Source: Hygrocybe punicea
Lineage: Eukaryota; Basidiomycota; Agaricomycetes; Agaricales; Hygrophoraceae
Reading direction: 5' to 3'
NCBI GenBank assembly: GCA_963556145.1
Contig: OY744461.1
Coordinates: 1,178,001-1,242,000, forward strand
Length of the DNA: 64,000 nucleotides
Shown one piece after another: positions 47,197 to 59,009 of the stretch (positions are counted from its first letter, which is position 1; the number at the start of each line of letters is the position of its first letter). A program made the position numbers and the translations under genes. The notes under the pieces are model-generated. The model did not search any database. It saw nothing but the letters and a program-made list of their open reading frames with translations, and was not told the origin of the DNA.

Positions 47197-49091
47197 TCAT
47201 CGCCTGTTGAATGGACATGTTTTTTTGTGTGCACCAGGGTAAATAATGCTTAAAATAATCAACAACCCCGCCAAAAGGCCTCCTACTAGAACCGAACAAA
47301 CCCAGACTGCCTTCGACTCATCCATGAACACCCACATTCTGAAAACAGCACCAATTCCACTCATGCTGTAATCCAACTCAATCATCTCACGATCGCCGCC
47401 CATGCATCTAAACGTTCGCCCACCTCCGCCGGCGCTTCCTTTCCGCGAACACGCGAGAACAATTTCCTCTTCCGCCCAGCGCCTCATGGCTACGGTATAC
47501 CACGCTATATCAACGCCAACTCCAACGAGCGGGATCTTGGGAACTCGAACTCGAACCCAGGACCAAACCCAACTCCAATCCCGCATCCCGAGCCAGTGGA
47601 AGGGGCTCACGAATTCTAAATTCGGTTCAGGAGCAAAAGGTCGGATGTCCGTCCACACCTCAGAACTCGCTCCCAACCTTGCCAGGATCTCGGGCAAGTT
47701 GGGACGCAGAATCGCACCCCTTCCGATACCCAGAAGGTCTGCGTGCTGAGAGGAGAGCACAGTATGAAGGTGGGCGGGGCTGCGGAGACCGCCTGTTAGA
47801 AGGATGAGAGGCGGAGAAGAATTTTGCGAGGATGCCAGCCTTCTCAAAACCTGACGGGAAAATTGTGCGAAAAAAACTTGTCGAGGCGATTCGGAAGATG
47901 ATCGTTGCATGAACTCTGCATAGACGTAAAAAAAAAACAAAAACGGATACAATATGAGGAACAAGAAGAATTGTGTAAACTGTCGATATGTACTTACCGG
48001 GATTCTCGTAATCTCCCCCGCTGATCTCTATGAAATCCACACAGCCCCAGCTTGCGGCGATGCAGACGTGGTCAAGAGCGCGGCTTTCTTGTTCGGCTGC
48101 CCTTCTACCTTCTGCAACGTCCACTGTCGGGTCTACATAGTCGCTTGCGTTTAGTTTCATTCCCAGTATGAATTCCTCCGGGACTACGGCACGAATAGCA
48201 AAAACGACGCGACGGAGGAGGCGAACGGCATTGTCGGATGCAGCAGAGTAGGCATCCGTACGTTTGTTCGTCTATTGGAGAAGAAGTATTAAGAACGGTA
48301 TCGAAGAGGGCGGTGACGATAACCTTTGGTGACATAAACTGAGCCAGAAGATCTAGGTAACGCGTTAGCACCTTCCTAGAAACTGTGCACGAAAGACTCA
48401 CACCCATGAGCAACGTGTAGCTGTACGCCGTCAAAACCAGATTCAACTGCAACTTGAGCGCCTCTGACAAAGGCAAGGACGACTTGGTCTATGTCAGTGA
48501 CAGACATTGACCGAGGAGTCTGGAAGAGGAGACCATGAACGAGACTGGAGAAGATGCCTCCATCTCTGGATTTTGCATGAGAACCAACAGCAATGGCGCT
48601 GGGAGCCAGGGGGGGAGCAAACGGAGGCCGACCGCCAATTAAATTAGGGGATTGTCTGCCTGAATGAGAAAGCTGCATAATCGCAAGGGGACAGGCGTGC
48701 AGTTGAGAATAGACTTGAGGAGGTTGCGTAATTCCTCCGGGCTCGGATCCATCATGGATGCACGCAGCCAAAATTTTAAATGGCCGAATTGTTTCTTCGC
48801 AGATGGTTTCTGGGATGACCATGTCTCTACCCAGAGACAGATGGGTAGGAGAGACCTGAATGTTGCCAGTGACGATCATTCCCCAAGCATAACTTGCCCA
48901 TCGGGAATAGAGCGCGAAGTGGTACGAGTTGGGGGGGCCACCGAAGAAGGACGCTAGGTGCTCATATAGCGCGACCTAGGAACGTCAGGAAGCAAAAAAC
49001 TTGTAAAATGCAGCTAGATGAGTACCTTGACGAGTCTGTTCTGAACCGTGCGGCCGCACGGCAGACGAACGGGTGAAAATACGCTGACCAT
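47197..49091 (-). CDS. NADH:flavin oxidoreductase / Old Yellow Enzyme family protein with C-terminal membrane anchor
   Basis: FMN-dependent ene-reductase-type TIM barrel. From the ATG at 49091: VRLPCGRTVQNRLVK, a short intron, VALYEHLASFFGGPPNSYHF, WGMIVTGNIQVSP, then PLAIMQLSHSGRQSP (His near the flavin), SGFDGVQLHVAHGY rebuilt over an intron, LLAQFMSPKTNKRTDAY, EFILGMKLNASDY and CVDFIEISGGDYENP. After PPLILLTGGLRSP and ADLLGIGRGAI comes an unusual extension with VSPFHWLGMRDWSW and a hydrophobic helix VWVCSVLVGGLLAGLLIILS followed by a basic tail. This suggests a tail-anchored membrane protein. Substrate unknown. Confidence 0.88.
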
Positions 49092-49599
49092 TCGTCAGCG
49101 TTCAATCGTGCCGGTACAGTCATTACCCGTCACGTGAGACACCACAGTTATGGACAAGGTCCTGAGGCATCAAACTTACTGATTACTATTCTTGGAGTAG
49201 AAGTACAAATGTTTTCTTTTGAATTATGTTGCACCTGATCTACTGGCTACTTCCTTCCAATATTGTGGATAGACACGTAATTACATATAAACCAGACCCT
49301 TATGTTTTTTTCAAATTTTTAGAGTGAGGGATTTCATTGTTGGGCATTGACCGAGAAGTTGACTCTGATTTCAAGTGATTGGATGTGTATGGCAAATCTT
49401 TGTCATGTTAATGTCATGCAAACTTCAATCCCCGCCATTCAGCTTGGCTGGCACACCATGCCTGCACTGCCTGGCAGAGATCAGAGGTTCATGAGGTTCA
49501 TATGGTGTTCGTATGGCAGAAGATACACTGATTTATTACACTAGGAATGCACAATTTAATCTAGTAGCTACTGGGAATGGTTGAAAATCAAGTGCTGGT
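49092..49599. other. Intergenic, no gene recognised
   Basis: AT-rich from 49190 on. It contains the promoter side of the OYE gene and the 3' border of the pogo-type element. Nothing else was seen. Confidence 0.35.
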
Positions 49600-49607
49600 G
49601 GATATAG

Positions 49608-52230
49608 CTACATGGCCAAGGTATGCTCCTCCTGTGCATCCTTGAGGCATCTGCATTGACATGGTGGCAGTACATCAGTATTGTTTGGTGTTGGTAACAC
49701 ATTAGGGTCTTCAGGAGGTTCGTCAGATGGGAGAGAACACTTTTGGCCTTGTGCCCGACTGGCAAATAGTCCAGCAAAATGTTTGTCATTTTTGAGTGCT
49801 GGATGTGAGTTGAGGTGTTCCAAAATGCATTGCATTAGGTTGGCTTTCATGCCTTCTAAGGATATATGAAGCACATATGCAATGTCCTGCAGGCCTTTGT
49901 TATTTCGTGATCTGAGGGAACCTTTGAATTCCACAGAATCTCCTTGTGTCATCCTCCGAACCTGTGTCTCTGCTGTCACCACCACCTTTCTGGTGTGTAC
50001 TTCTTCAGCCTTCTGTTCCTTTGCTAGTTGCTCTGCCTGAGTGGCCGCAGCCTCTGCCCTCCCAGTTTCTGATGTCACTATTCGTGACTTTGTGTGGATT
50101 TGCTGAGAGGTTTTGTCTTTATCCTTTTTTACATTGAGTTGGTGCTGAGCAACAGCAAACTGGCGCTGAGCAAAGATTACATGCATCTCTGCGGCATTGC
50201 ATTGTATGGTAAGCTCTAGAACTTGGTTCTTCAGCCTCTTATTCTTGACCAGAATGTTGTCATAACCAGGAGGGCTGGTGCTTGGCTGGTCCAGTACAGA
50301 TGGCATTTTAGTAATTGAATGAGTACGGCAATGAACTGTGACAGATGATGCTCCAGCAGGATTGACAATGGTGGAAGTAGACTTGGTCAAATCTGAGTCT
50401 GAATCACCAGCAGAATCACTGCTCACTTCCTGATTGTACAGTGCTGTAGGGTCGAAAAATATCATCATCAGATGCATCAGGTGCAGGTGGCATCCTCGAT
50501 GGGAATGAGGGTGGGATGTGTGTGACAATTGATGTTGAGTGACTGGGTGTGAAGTCTGTTAGAGAAAATCCCAGGGTTGATTGGTCAGATTCCACTTCGA
50601 CGCCATGCCTGCAAAATTGTATCCAGTTTGAATGCCTGTGATCTTGCCATCATATACTCTTTGACAACATCTCTAATATGCATCACTACCTGTTTCTTTG
50701 AGGATTGAATTGCATTGATAAAACCACACTTTTTGCAGGGGTCAAAAAACGCCAACATCCAGCAGCTGCAATTGATGTGTGGTATGTGGGGGGAGGCAAA
50801 ATAGGTGAATGTTGTTGGCCATTGCTAAATCTATGAGGTTTAGCTGAATATGTGACCCATGCCCATTGTAGATCAAGAGGATTGGCTTTTTAGATGTATT
50901 GTGTGCTGTTGCAAATGGGATGAAGGTTTTTTCGAACCACTCTGCACAGATAAAGTCATCGGTCCACCCATTCTCTGATGTAGCAACCCTATCCGAAATC
51001 TCTGTGAACATTCACAGAGTGCTGATTTAGAGATCTACTTACAAAATCCTGTCTTCACAGAACCATTCCTCACACATTATGACTCCCGATGTAGATGCGG
51101 GTTCTTGGTGGCTTCGGAACTATATAAAGAAATAATCCTAGCCAAGGGTGTCAGCGTAGAAGTGACTGTGGATAATCAGTGTCGGGGATAATAGTAAAGG
51201 AAGGGAATGTAAGTAAAAATAAAGCCGCCGCATAAAACTGGACTAATAATAATAAACCCGGCGATGAACGGTCTGAAAACGGATAAATAACGACGAACCC
51301 GACGATGCCGACGATGTCGGGTACGGCGGGTCGGGTCGGGTCGGGTCGGAAACGATGAACAAATAATAGAAACAATCAATAAAGACGATAAAGTGAACTA
51401 CAAAAAGCTAAGGATCTATGTGGACAAGCATTTGAAGGGATTAAAGAAGATTCTGACTATATGAAAACGGGGACTAAGGGTATGTTTTTTTTGTACAGTC
51501 GTCGGGGACCGTTTTTATAGTACATGAGTGTGTAGCTACTTTCGGACATGTCTACTTCAGCCGATAGAAACTACAAAGAAACACTGGAATGGGGAAGTGG
51601 AAAGGGGGGTTGCAAAGCAACGAAGACAGGAAAGTGGAGGGGAAAACGAATATCCATGAAAAAGATGGAAAAGTCCTACATATCTCCGAAAGGACGAGGG
51701 GATGCATAAATAAGGTAAATCCGAAGTCGGGGATTGAGTCTGAAGAGATCCATCTCTTGGAATTGGAACTCCGAGGCGTTTGAGGCTGCCAGATTTAGCC
51801 CAAAAGCGGCCGTCACAAAGCGGCATGTGTCAGGTTATGTCGGTCACGTCGGGTCACGTCACGTCACGTCACATCGGGTTACGTCGGGTTCAAATGCAAG
51901 TCGAATGGTGGCTTCGGGTTGGTCCGGATTCGTGATATATCGATGATACGGACTCAGAGGGACGTCGACCCTCTACACCGAGAAAACAAACCCTGGCTTG
52001 ATATCACTTGTCCCATCAGCACAAACAACTTCAATAATTGTCACAAGCTCAAGTTCTCTGCTTTGGACCTTGTATCGGGCTTTGTCTGAATGCGAGAAAA
52101 AGAATTGTTGCTGAGTCCCTTTTCATCCTCCTCCAAGTTGTATCCCTTTCTCATCCATATTATAGATGTTCTCCCAAGGTATTTCATGCTTGTCTGTGTA
52201 TTATTTTAACAGCTTGAAATGGTGATCCAT
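49608..52230 (-). mobile_element. Decayed pogo/Fot1-type DDE transposon
   Basis: Transposase pieces lie in order on the minus strand. The first (about 52220-51965) reads FTIMDHHFKLLK, a stop, IPWENIYNMDEKGIQLGG, a stop, then LELVTIIEVVCADGTSDIKPGF, carrying the first catalytic Asp. After an inserted block the second piece (about 51115-50742) has MCEEWFCEDR, SENGWTDDFICAEWFEKTF, ILLIYNGHGSHIQLN and FCLPPHTTHQLQLLDVGVF, the second Asp being replaced by Asn (YNGHGSH). A frameshift follows, then the C-terminal exon 50528-49608, which has a coiled stretch. In-frame stops, the frameshift and the Asn show it is inactive. Confidence 0.85.
51125..51962. mobile_element. Insertion of unknown type within the pogo transposase
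   Basis: About 0.83 kb separates transposase segments that would otherwise be contiguous. GGTGGCTTCGG occurs near both ends. A TATATAAAG motif lies near the left end. The body has (CGGGT)n at 51330-51350 and CACGT repeats at 51840-51880. No coding region and no clear target-site duplication; it could be a solo LTR. Confidence 0.45.
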
Positions 52231-53359
52231 GATCGTGAAATTAAAGGCATAGGCTCGTTTGGGATCCAAACCAGATGGCTGGCCAAGAACAACATCTGGA
52301 TGGTGTGCAAGTAAACAATGGATCCAGAAACTCGATGGCCTTTTGCCACAGAGTGCATAGACCTTTGGGGCAATGGTCTGCTTTGAGATGGGGTGTCCTG
52401 TTGCATTTCATCCACTTGCAGCAGAGAATTGTTTCTTGTGTGGCACTGATTAACTGTTGCTTCTCATGTGCTTGTCTCCTCAGAGTTGTTATTCCAGTAA
52501 ATTGATGTCAAAGAGTGTGGTAGTGAACACCATAGGCCTTGGCTGCCTGAGAAATAGACTTGTGAGTTCCTTCATGAAATGCTCCACGTGCTTGCTCAAT
52601 TTTTTCCCTCCAGGGCCTCTGCACTAAGAGCATTTTTTCTGTATGTCGATGACCATGTCATGGCTCAGGAGGTGGCTTGACTGCAGAACTTGAAATTGGA
52701 CACTGAGCCTTGTCACGGTTAGTTGACTATTCCTCATGTTCCCCTGTTATGAAGCTTATACATTCAATATCTGTCCTTTTAGATTGTCTTTTAGAATGGT
52801 CAAATAGTTGGTTGTATATGGTGACCTTGAAACTCAAGATATTTGCCCCAGATCTATGGGATCTGGGCCATGTAACTTTGTACAGAGGGTCATTTTACTG
52901 ACTTTTTTGACTCTCATATATTACTCAGTAGGTTTCTTTTACATGAGAGTTAACAAGGGATCTTTTGTATCATATATATATGCCCCTAAATTTTTGTAAC
53001 CGGTTTAGAGCAGTAGAATATGTTGTTTTGACAGGCACTTCAGTTTGTCAGATTATCTTACTGCTTAAAATGAGGTACACTAAGATTATCCCTACCTCAT
53101 ACTGTACTACTACCCTATGTATCTTATCCTACTAGTATCCTATCCTATCCTATCCAAAATCACCAGACTCACCCACCTCCAGTATTTAAATCCTATTGTA
53201 TCCCATCCTATTGTATCCCATCCCATCCCATCCCATCCCATCCCATCTTATCTCATCACATTTCAACCTAACACAAACTCAATCTATTCCATAACCCATC
53301 TCACCCTATCTGAGGTCATGCCAGAAATATGATGAAACAAGTAGCATTATTCTAGATAC
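52231..53359. other. Repeat-derived region with TATCC/ATCCC microsatellites
   Basis: No gene recognised. Pentamer runs of TATCC (about 53130-53155) and CATCC/ATCCC (about 53210-53250) are prominent. The 52240-52680 stretch is probably the rest of the pogo element's upstream sequence. Confidence 0.45.
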
Positions 53360-54778
53360 CTAATGATGATGCTCTCTGGGCTTCTCCCCATCTCGTGCAT
53401 ATGCTCGTCGTGTTTTCACCCCAACAGGAGACACTAAAACTTCAACCTTTGAGCGTTTCCTTGGCTTCACTGTGTTAGTGAGATTTTCAGCCTCGTTGAG
53501 CTTGCGTTTGGGTGCCTTGCAAGCTGCTTTAGAAGATTTCCTAGAAAAGACAATGTTCGATACAGAATCAATATTACTGGGAGCCACATACCTGGTCGGA
53601 GCTTGTGCCACCAGCTCAATTTCCACTGCTGGCCTGTTGGTATCATCATCACACTCTGGGTCCTCCATCTCATTTGAGTCCAATCTGGTCTGAATCTCAT
53701 CAGCCTTAGGTCCACTGTGATGGATCGGAGGCGTAGAGGGAATGGCAGTAGTGGGGGTGGCAGGAAGAGTTATGTCATCTTTGACTTGTTGGGGATCTCG
53801 AAGTGCATCTCTTGCCCACTGTTTGAATTCTGTTCGGAGTTCCGGCCAGTCCTTCACAGTGTGCTCGAACTTCTTGTCCAGACCATTGGTGTACTGTACA
53901 CTATATTGCCATGTCATACAATAACAAACTTGCATTGCAAATAAGAATGCGTACTGGAATGTCTTAACAGCACCATCACCATTCCTGTAAGCACCTTGAA
54001 GGAAGAGGGCGACATCTCCATATTGGCCCCAGTCGAATCCATTGAATGACGCTAGGGTGATACCAATGCCGTTGATAATCGAAGCCTGATTTCTGGGCAA
54101 GACGTCACTTGAGCTTGCGAGGCAACTGAGGAATAATACGGTGCACTCATAAATATGTTCAATAGGTGGGAGTTTCTTGATCTTCTTGTTATAGTCCACA
54201 GCGAGGCGCTCGAAATTCTCTTTCTCAGCGGATGGCAATCGCTCGAACAATTCATTTTTGATGGCCCGATGATGCTTGACATTGCCCCCTTGAGGTCCGA
54301 CACCTTCTGACGTGAGCCGTGCTTTAAGTTCAGCGCGAACCTCATCCTTGTGAGTGCTGGCAAAGAGGTCCATTGCATTGGTGGCGCGAGGTTTCTTGGG
54401 GGGTATGGGGGCTTGGATGGTGTGTGCGGCGGATGCAGCCTTGGCATTGTTGCAAAACCAACGATAAATTTTCTATAAAAATGTGAGCCACCTCAAACCT
54501 CACAATCAATTCGAACAAACACTCACTTTCTTGAGGTCCTCTAAATTTGGCCCATCATCTCGGTCACATTTGAAGTGCTTCACAAACGCAACAAAGGGTA
54601 CTTCGTCAGACCATTCGGACCTGGATCCCTTCTTGGATGGGAGAGCAAGGCAGTCAGGGAGAAATTCGGACAAGAACCTAATCTCCTCCTTATTGAACGT
54701 ATGATGTGGGGGGCGGGTCCCAGAATTTGCAGGCGGTACTGAAGAGGTTGACAGAGTGCTGATAGTGTTGCTGGACAT
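53360..54778 (-). CDS. Uncharacterised basidiomycete family protein (TE-rich context)
   Basis: Two-exon gene. Exon 1 starts at ATG 54778 (MSSNTISTLSTSS) and includes FNKEEIRFLSEFLPDCLALPS and FVKHFKCDRDDGPNLEDLKK. An intron at about 54475-54524 leads to KIYRWFCNNAKAASAAHTIQ, STHKDEVRAELKARL, FERLPSAEKENFERLAVDYN, NGIGITLASFNGFDWGQYGD and a Lys/Arg-rich C-terminus (KPRKRSKVEVL) ending REHHH at the TAG 53360-53362. I know this layout as a multicopy Agaricomycete family of unknown function, often near transposons (recollection). The frame is intact. The YQYAFLFAMQVCYCMTWQ part of exon 2 may hide an unspliced intron. Confidence 0.65.
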
Positions 54779-55239
54779 GACAGTATGGTGGGGGGTTAGC
54801 AAGTGCAAATGCCACAGATTGCGCCATGATAACGACCAGCAGAAACAAAGGCATACCTGGGTGCTGTGGCCTGTGGACAACGACAGCGAGCATGGTCACA
54901 TCCCAAGAGTCAGTGGCTTTAACATGTGAAATAGTATGCGGATAAGCGTCATCAATCCGTATGTGTCGCTTTGCCCCCAGTGAAAACTCGCAGTTTTAAA
55001 AAAGATTTACATAGTGTAGAATAATTCTGTATATACCCAGAACATATTAAACTAAACTGGCCCGATTTTTTTCGTGCAAGATCATTTCAAAACAAATACC
55101 ATTTCATCTATGAAACATTTGTATCATTTCAAAAGGATTGTATCGGTCCATTGCATTTACCTGTTCCGTTCTGTTTGCCTGCTCCCCTGCTCCCCTCCCA
55201 TTCTGTTTGCCCACTCACCCCCTCCCCTCGCCCACTCTC
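54779..55239. other. Intergenic, AT-rich
   Basis: No gene seen. The sequence near 55160-55240 is C/T-rich and lies where the truncated acyl-CoA ligase loses its family similarity. Confidence 0.3.
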
Positions 55240-56586
55240 TGTGCTGAATTATGATCCCATGGCTCTTGTTCCTTGACATAGACGTGCCTGTCAATGTCAA
55301 CAACGAGCCGTGCTTCCATGTTGGGCAACAACAATCCAATGCTTCCGACTTTGCATTGCGCGTGTTCGATGGTCAGGAGGTCTGTCGTGAGTGATGTCTC
55401 TGTGAGGCCGTATCTGGTTTTTTGTTTTTGTTTTTGTTTGACATTAGAAAGATGCAAATAAGAGTATAGAGGGAACGTCACATTACCTTGTGTGATGATC
55501 AGCTCCATCTTGTTCTTTCGCAACCCGAGGAGACGTTTTGAAACCTGTTATTTTTTTTTCTGGGTCACCAAAAGAATAAAATATAAAAAAGTCCGGAGCC
55601 AACTTTACCTGCTCAACCAGGGCACTCCCAAGAGGCGCCGCGCCGCGAAAATATAACCCCAATGTGCTCATATCATACTTACTCACGGCTGCAGACAAGA
55701 AATATATATATTAGTAAAATACAAAAAGACACTGGCACACTGACCGGGGTGCCTAGTGAGGACGACGAGGACCGGAGGCACGACCAGAGATGCGGTGACC
55801 TTGTACCGCTGTATGGCTGCGCGATATGTGTCTGGTTCGATACAGGTCATGATGACGACTGGGAAGCCGTAATAGCAGGAGTTGGACTGCACCTGATTGG
55901 GTTTGGGATAAGTATGTATATTATATATATACTAGCAATGTTGGATGACGGCTATTTACCGTATATGTAAGATGCCAAGAAAGACGTCTTGGAGAGGAGG
56001 AAAGACGTCGACGACCATGTCGAGCACGGAAGTGATGTTTTTTGTGGGTGGTCTACGCGGTTGGTGCAATGAGGATGAATAAAAGGACAAAAAGACAAAA
56101 AAAAGAAATACCTCGACTCCTTTTGGTTTCCCCGTCGTACCGCTAGAGTAACACTGGAAAGCAGTCTCATTGACGTCGGCACCTTTGAATTTCTCTTCTT
56201 CGACGAGAGCTCCGAGGGACAACAGATCTTCCAACTGTGTCAACCATGCGTACCGCATACCCTGTCTGCTACGGCCGAGAGTACAATGCGAGGTCCTTCC
56301 AAAGGACTACTGTGTGAGAATCTGCTTCGTCTGTCGATATTCCGACCTCGCGGAACATATCATGTATGACGGGAACGAGGTCCTCGCTGACGCACACGAC
56401 ACGAGTACGGCTGTCGATCCACTGGTGTGCGAGTCCATGTGGGGGTGTCTGCGCTGTCGTGTGGAGACCAGCTGCAATGGCGCTGAGGAGGACGACGGGA
56501 CAAGCGAGGGAGTTGGGAGAGAATATCATGATGGCATCATGACGAATGAGATCTTAATGAGAGGGCGAGTTGTTTGAGGTGAGCGT

Positions 56587-56744
56587 TGGAGTGGTACTGA
56601 GGTACCACTCCGGGGGCTCACGCAGGACTCGAGGGAAAGGTCGACTGGATAGGAAGGATGGACTGACTACTACATCTGGAAGGCTACTGACTAGGTCAAA
56701 CCGTGGGAACCTGATCACGTGACTGACCAGGCACAACTACTACA
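56587..56744 (-). repeat. LTR (3' side in element orientation)
   Basis: 158-bp long terminal repeat beside the GCGT duplication at 56583-56586 and the polypurine tract. It differs from the other LTR only at one position (T for C, near 56597). Confidence 0.9.
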
Positions 56745-57329
56745 AGTGCCCCTCCTCCTCATGGTGACGTCCTCGTCACCATACCGCTACTAAAAGAAAA
56801 CAAAAAGCAAAACAAAACTGACCAAGAAAAAAACTCTCCAGTCACGACTCCCAGTCCCTCACGATGCCCCGGGCCTTACACGTGAGGCGGGACCGTATCG
56901 TCCTCCAAGATCGTTGGGGGTGGTAGATGACCAAACTGTAACTCTGCTCTGCTCCTCCATCCTCGAATGCCTCTGGGACTCACATCGCAGGGTAGGATAA
57001 AAACGTTCAAAACCATAAGTTCTTGTAGCCCAGGGTGTGAGTTCTTGTGATCCGAAAATAGACTGGGTGGTTCGTGCGAAAGTAAATAGGTACGGTGCTG
57101 TCAAGCAGTGATGGTTCGTAGATAGGTCGAATATCCAATAAATGTCGAGGGTGGGGAAAGGGGATAGGACGGGACAAGGTACGGTGTAAACGGGGGAAAG
57201 GGAAAGCATACGGGTGCATTGGGCCATGTGGTGGCATCGGGGATTCTCGATATGAGGGGACTAGCGCTGGGGTGCTAAGTGGTCGCGGCGGTGACTCGTT
57301 TGGGTCCCTACGGGTCAGGGAAGTCGCCA

Positions 57330-58270
57330 GGGTCGAGAACGAGGTTGCAGGGAGCTGAACGAGGGCTCAAGGAGCCGGGTATGGTGCAAGAATCCGGCCG
57401 AGAGATGGTGACGTGGCGGAACGCGGTGGGGGTCTGGGAACGGTGGGCACGGTGGTATTGGATCGAGGTGGGGTGCTCCAGGATGGTGAACGGGTGGGCC
57501 GCGAGCTTCGTGAGTCGATCCGGGGCTGGGTATGTTGGCAGAATGGGGCCGCGCGATGGTGACGTGGCGCGTGGCCCGGGTGTCTGGAATTGACGGCGGG
57601 GGCTCGTTTGGCGCAATGGAGGGGGACGGGAGGTCCTGGCCGGTGGAACGAGGGCACGGGAGGTCGAATGGGTCCGTGTGATGCTGGGGTACACGAAAGA
57701 ATGGGGGTCCAACGGGGGGGCGCGACGGATCCGTGGTGTGGCCAAAAAGGTCTGCGACCGTGAATTCGAGGTGGCGTAGGCGAGCGCGGAGCTCCAGTAC
57801 GTCGAACGAGGGTCCGTGGGGTTGGATGAGTGTGGGTTGGGGTGGGCATCCACGGGAGACAGTGTCGCGGAATGCTGACGTGGGAGTTCGCTGGGGTGTC
57901 CATAGAGCGGTGGGGCTCGTTTGGAGCGACGAATGGGAATGGGGGGTTCTGGCTAGCGGAACGAGTGTGCGGGGAGTCGAATGGGTCCGTGTAAGGGTGG
58001 GGGTGACGAGAAACAGGGGGTCTAACAATGGTGACGTGGCAGATCCATGGGGCGACCAAAAGGTGCGGGGCGGTTCGTTTGAGACGACGAGGCGCGACGG
58101 GGGGTTCTGGCAGATGAGCCAAGGGTGCGGGGAGTCGAACGCGTGCATTTTGGGTCCGGGGTGCATGAAAAAAATGGGGTCCGCGCGGCGGCGATGCGAT
58201 TTTCGTTGGGTTGTCCAAAACTCGCAGTAGCGGGCCATGTGGGATCCTGATGGGGAACGCGGGGCTCCGG
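57330..58270. repeat. Imperfect tandem repeat of about 155 bp inside the LTR element
   Basis: Landmarks such as the gtcgaa(t/c)g-gggtccg block recur near 57505, 57659, 57814, 57969 and 58125, a period of about 155 bp; the phrase ggtgacgtggc recurs too. At least six imperfect units. On the minus strand this keeps long open frames rich in Pro, His, Thr and Arg, which I consider a by-product of the GC-rich repeat and not a gene. Confidence 0.75.
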
Positions 58271-58441
58271 AACGTCGAACGAAGTTGCGGGGGGTCGTGT
58301 GGACATAGCTGGGTCTAGGGAAAGTGAAAATTTGGGGGGTGGTGAGGCCGGAAAAAGTTGTCTCGCGAGAAAAAATGTAAGAAGTGGGAAAACCATGAGA
58401 AAAAGAGAAGTGTGGGTCGAAGAACACTCTCATCACCACGT

Positions 58442-58599
58442 TGGAGTGGTACCGAGGTACCACTCCGGGGGCTCACGCAGGACTCGAGGGAAAGGTCGAC
58501 TGGATAGGAAGGATGGACTGACTACTACATCTGGAAGGCTACTGACTAGGTCAAACCGTGGGAACCTGATCACGTGACTGACCAGGCACAACTACTACA
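58442..58599 (-). repeat. LTR (5' side in element orientation)
   Basis: 158-bp long terminal repeat next to the GCGT duplication at 58600-58603. It is nearly identical to the copy at 56587-56744. Confidence 0.9.
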
Positions 58600-59009
58600 G
58601 CGTGAGATAATGTTGCACTTGAAGCAGCATCGATGAAGGCAGGTGAATTTGTTGGAAAACCGCCGATGTTATTTTGAGAAGAAGCGAAAGGAGATGAGGA
58701 TACTGTTGAGAAGAGATGAGTGAAAATCAATTCAGGGATAATTTTAACAGAGGGGAATATTAATGGGGAACATCGGTCTGGAATTCGGGACTGGATAAGA
58801 CCAAGGATGGGCAGCCGACTGCAGAAACCCAAATATCAAAGCTTTGCCTTTGATCCATTTTTATCTTTGAGTTGCCCTCTTTGGCTGCGATGTGGTTAAC
58901 ATTCTGTGGGTCAAAGCTTTCAGGTCGTTCTCAGCTGGCTATCTTTTGTTCCAGGTTTTCCGCTTTGGCATCAAGAGATAAATATATAACATAGGTGTGG
59001 GCTCATTCT

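Larger units (their letters stand above)
56587..58599 (-). mobile_element. Non-autonomous LTR retroelement (TRIM/LARD-like)
   Basis: Two 158-bp direct repeats (56587-56744 and 58442-58599) begin TG and end CA and differ by a single base. Both copies start with an inverted repeat, GGAGTGGTAC...GTACCACTCC. A 4-bp duplication GCGT flanks the element (56583-56586 and 58600-58603). On the minus strand a purine tract (gaggaggaggggcact) directly precedes the left repeat and a TGG-starting primer-binding-like site follows the right one, giving minus-strand orientation. The 1.7-kb interior lacks gag or pol. It interrupts the ligase pseudogene. Confidence 0.9.
55240..58840 (-). pseudogene. 4-coumarate/acyl-CoA ligase-type AMP-binding pseudogene, split by an LTR element
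   Basis: ANL superfamily adenylating enzyme. The N-terminal piece (58832-58604) has FPSVKIIPELIFTHLFSTV and GFPTNSPAFIDAASSATLS. Beyond the LTR element the frame resumes with LKQLALSL, shifts by one base, and continues MIFSPNSLACPVVLLSAIAAGL, the P-loop CYSSGTTGKPKGVE (about 56130), MSTLGLYFRGAAPLG and GLTETSLTT. Similarity ends after LPNMEARLVVDI...VKEQEPW near 55250, just before the expected GE(L/I)xxRGP core, so the C-terminal lobe is missing. Three lesions: LTR insertion, frameshift and 3' truncation. Confidence 0.88.

Noticed and set aside
51330..51360. (CGGGT)n as a possible telomere-like array
   Set aside because: Only a few units, and the motif does not match the usual fungal TTAGGG repeat.
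57315..58463. A 382-aa minus-strand open frame and overlapping 283- and 165-aa frames
   Set aside because: All lie in the GC-rich 155-bp tandem repeat of the LTR element; three frames are open at once and the proteins are low-complexity Pro/Thr/His/Arg.
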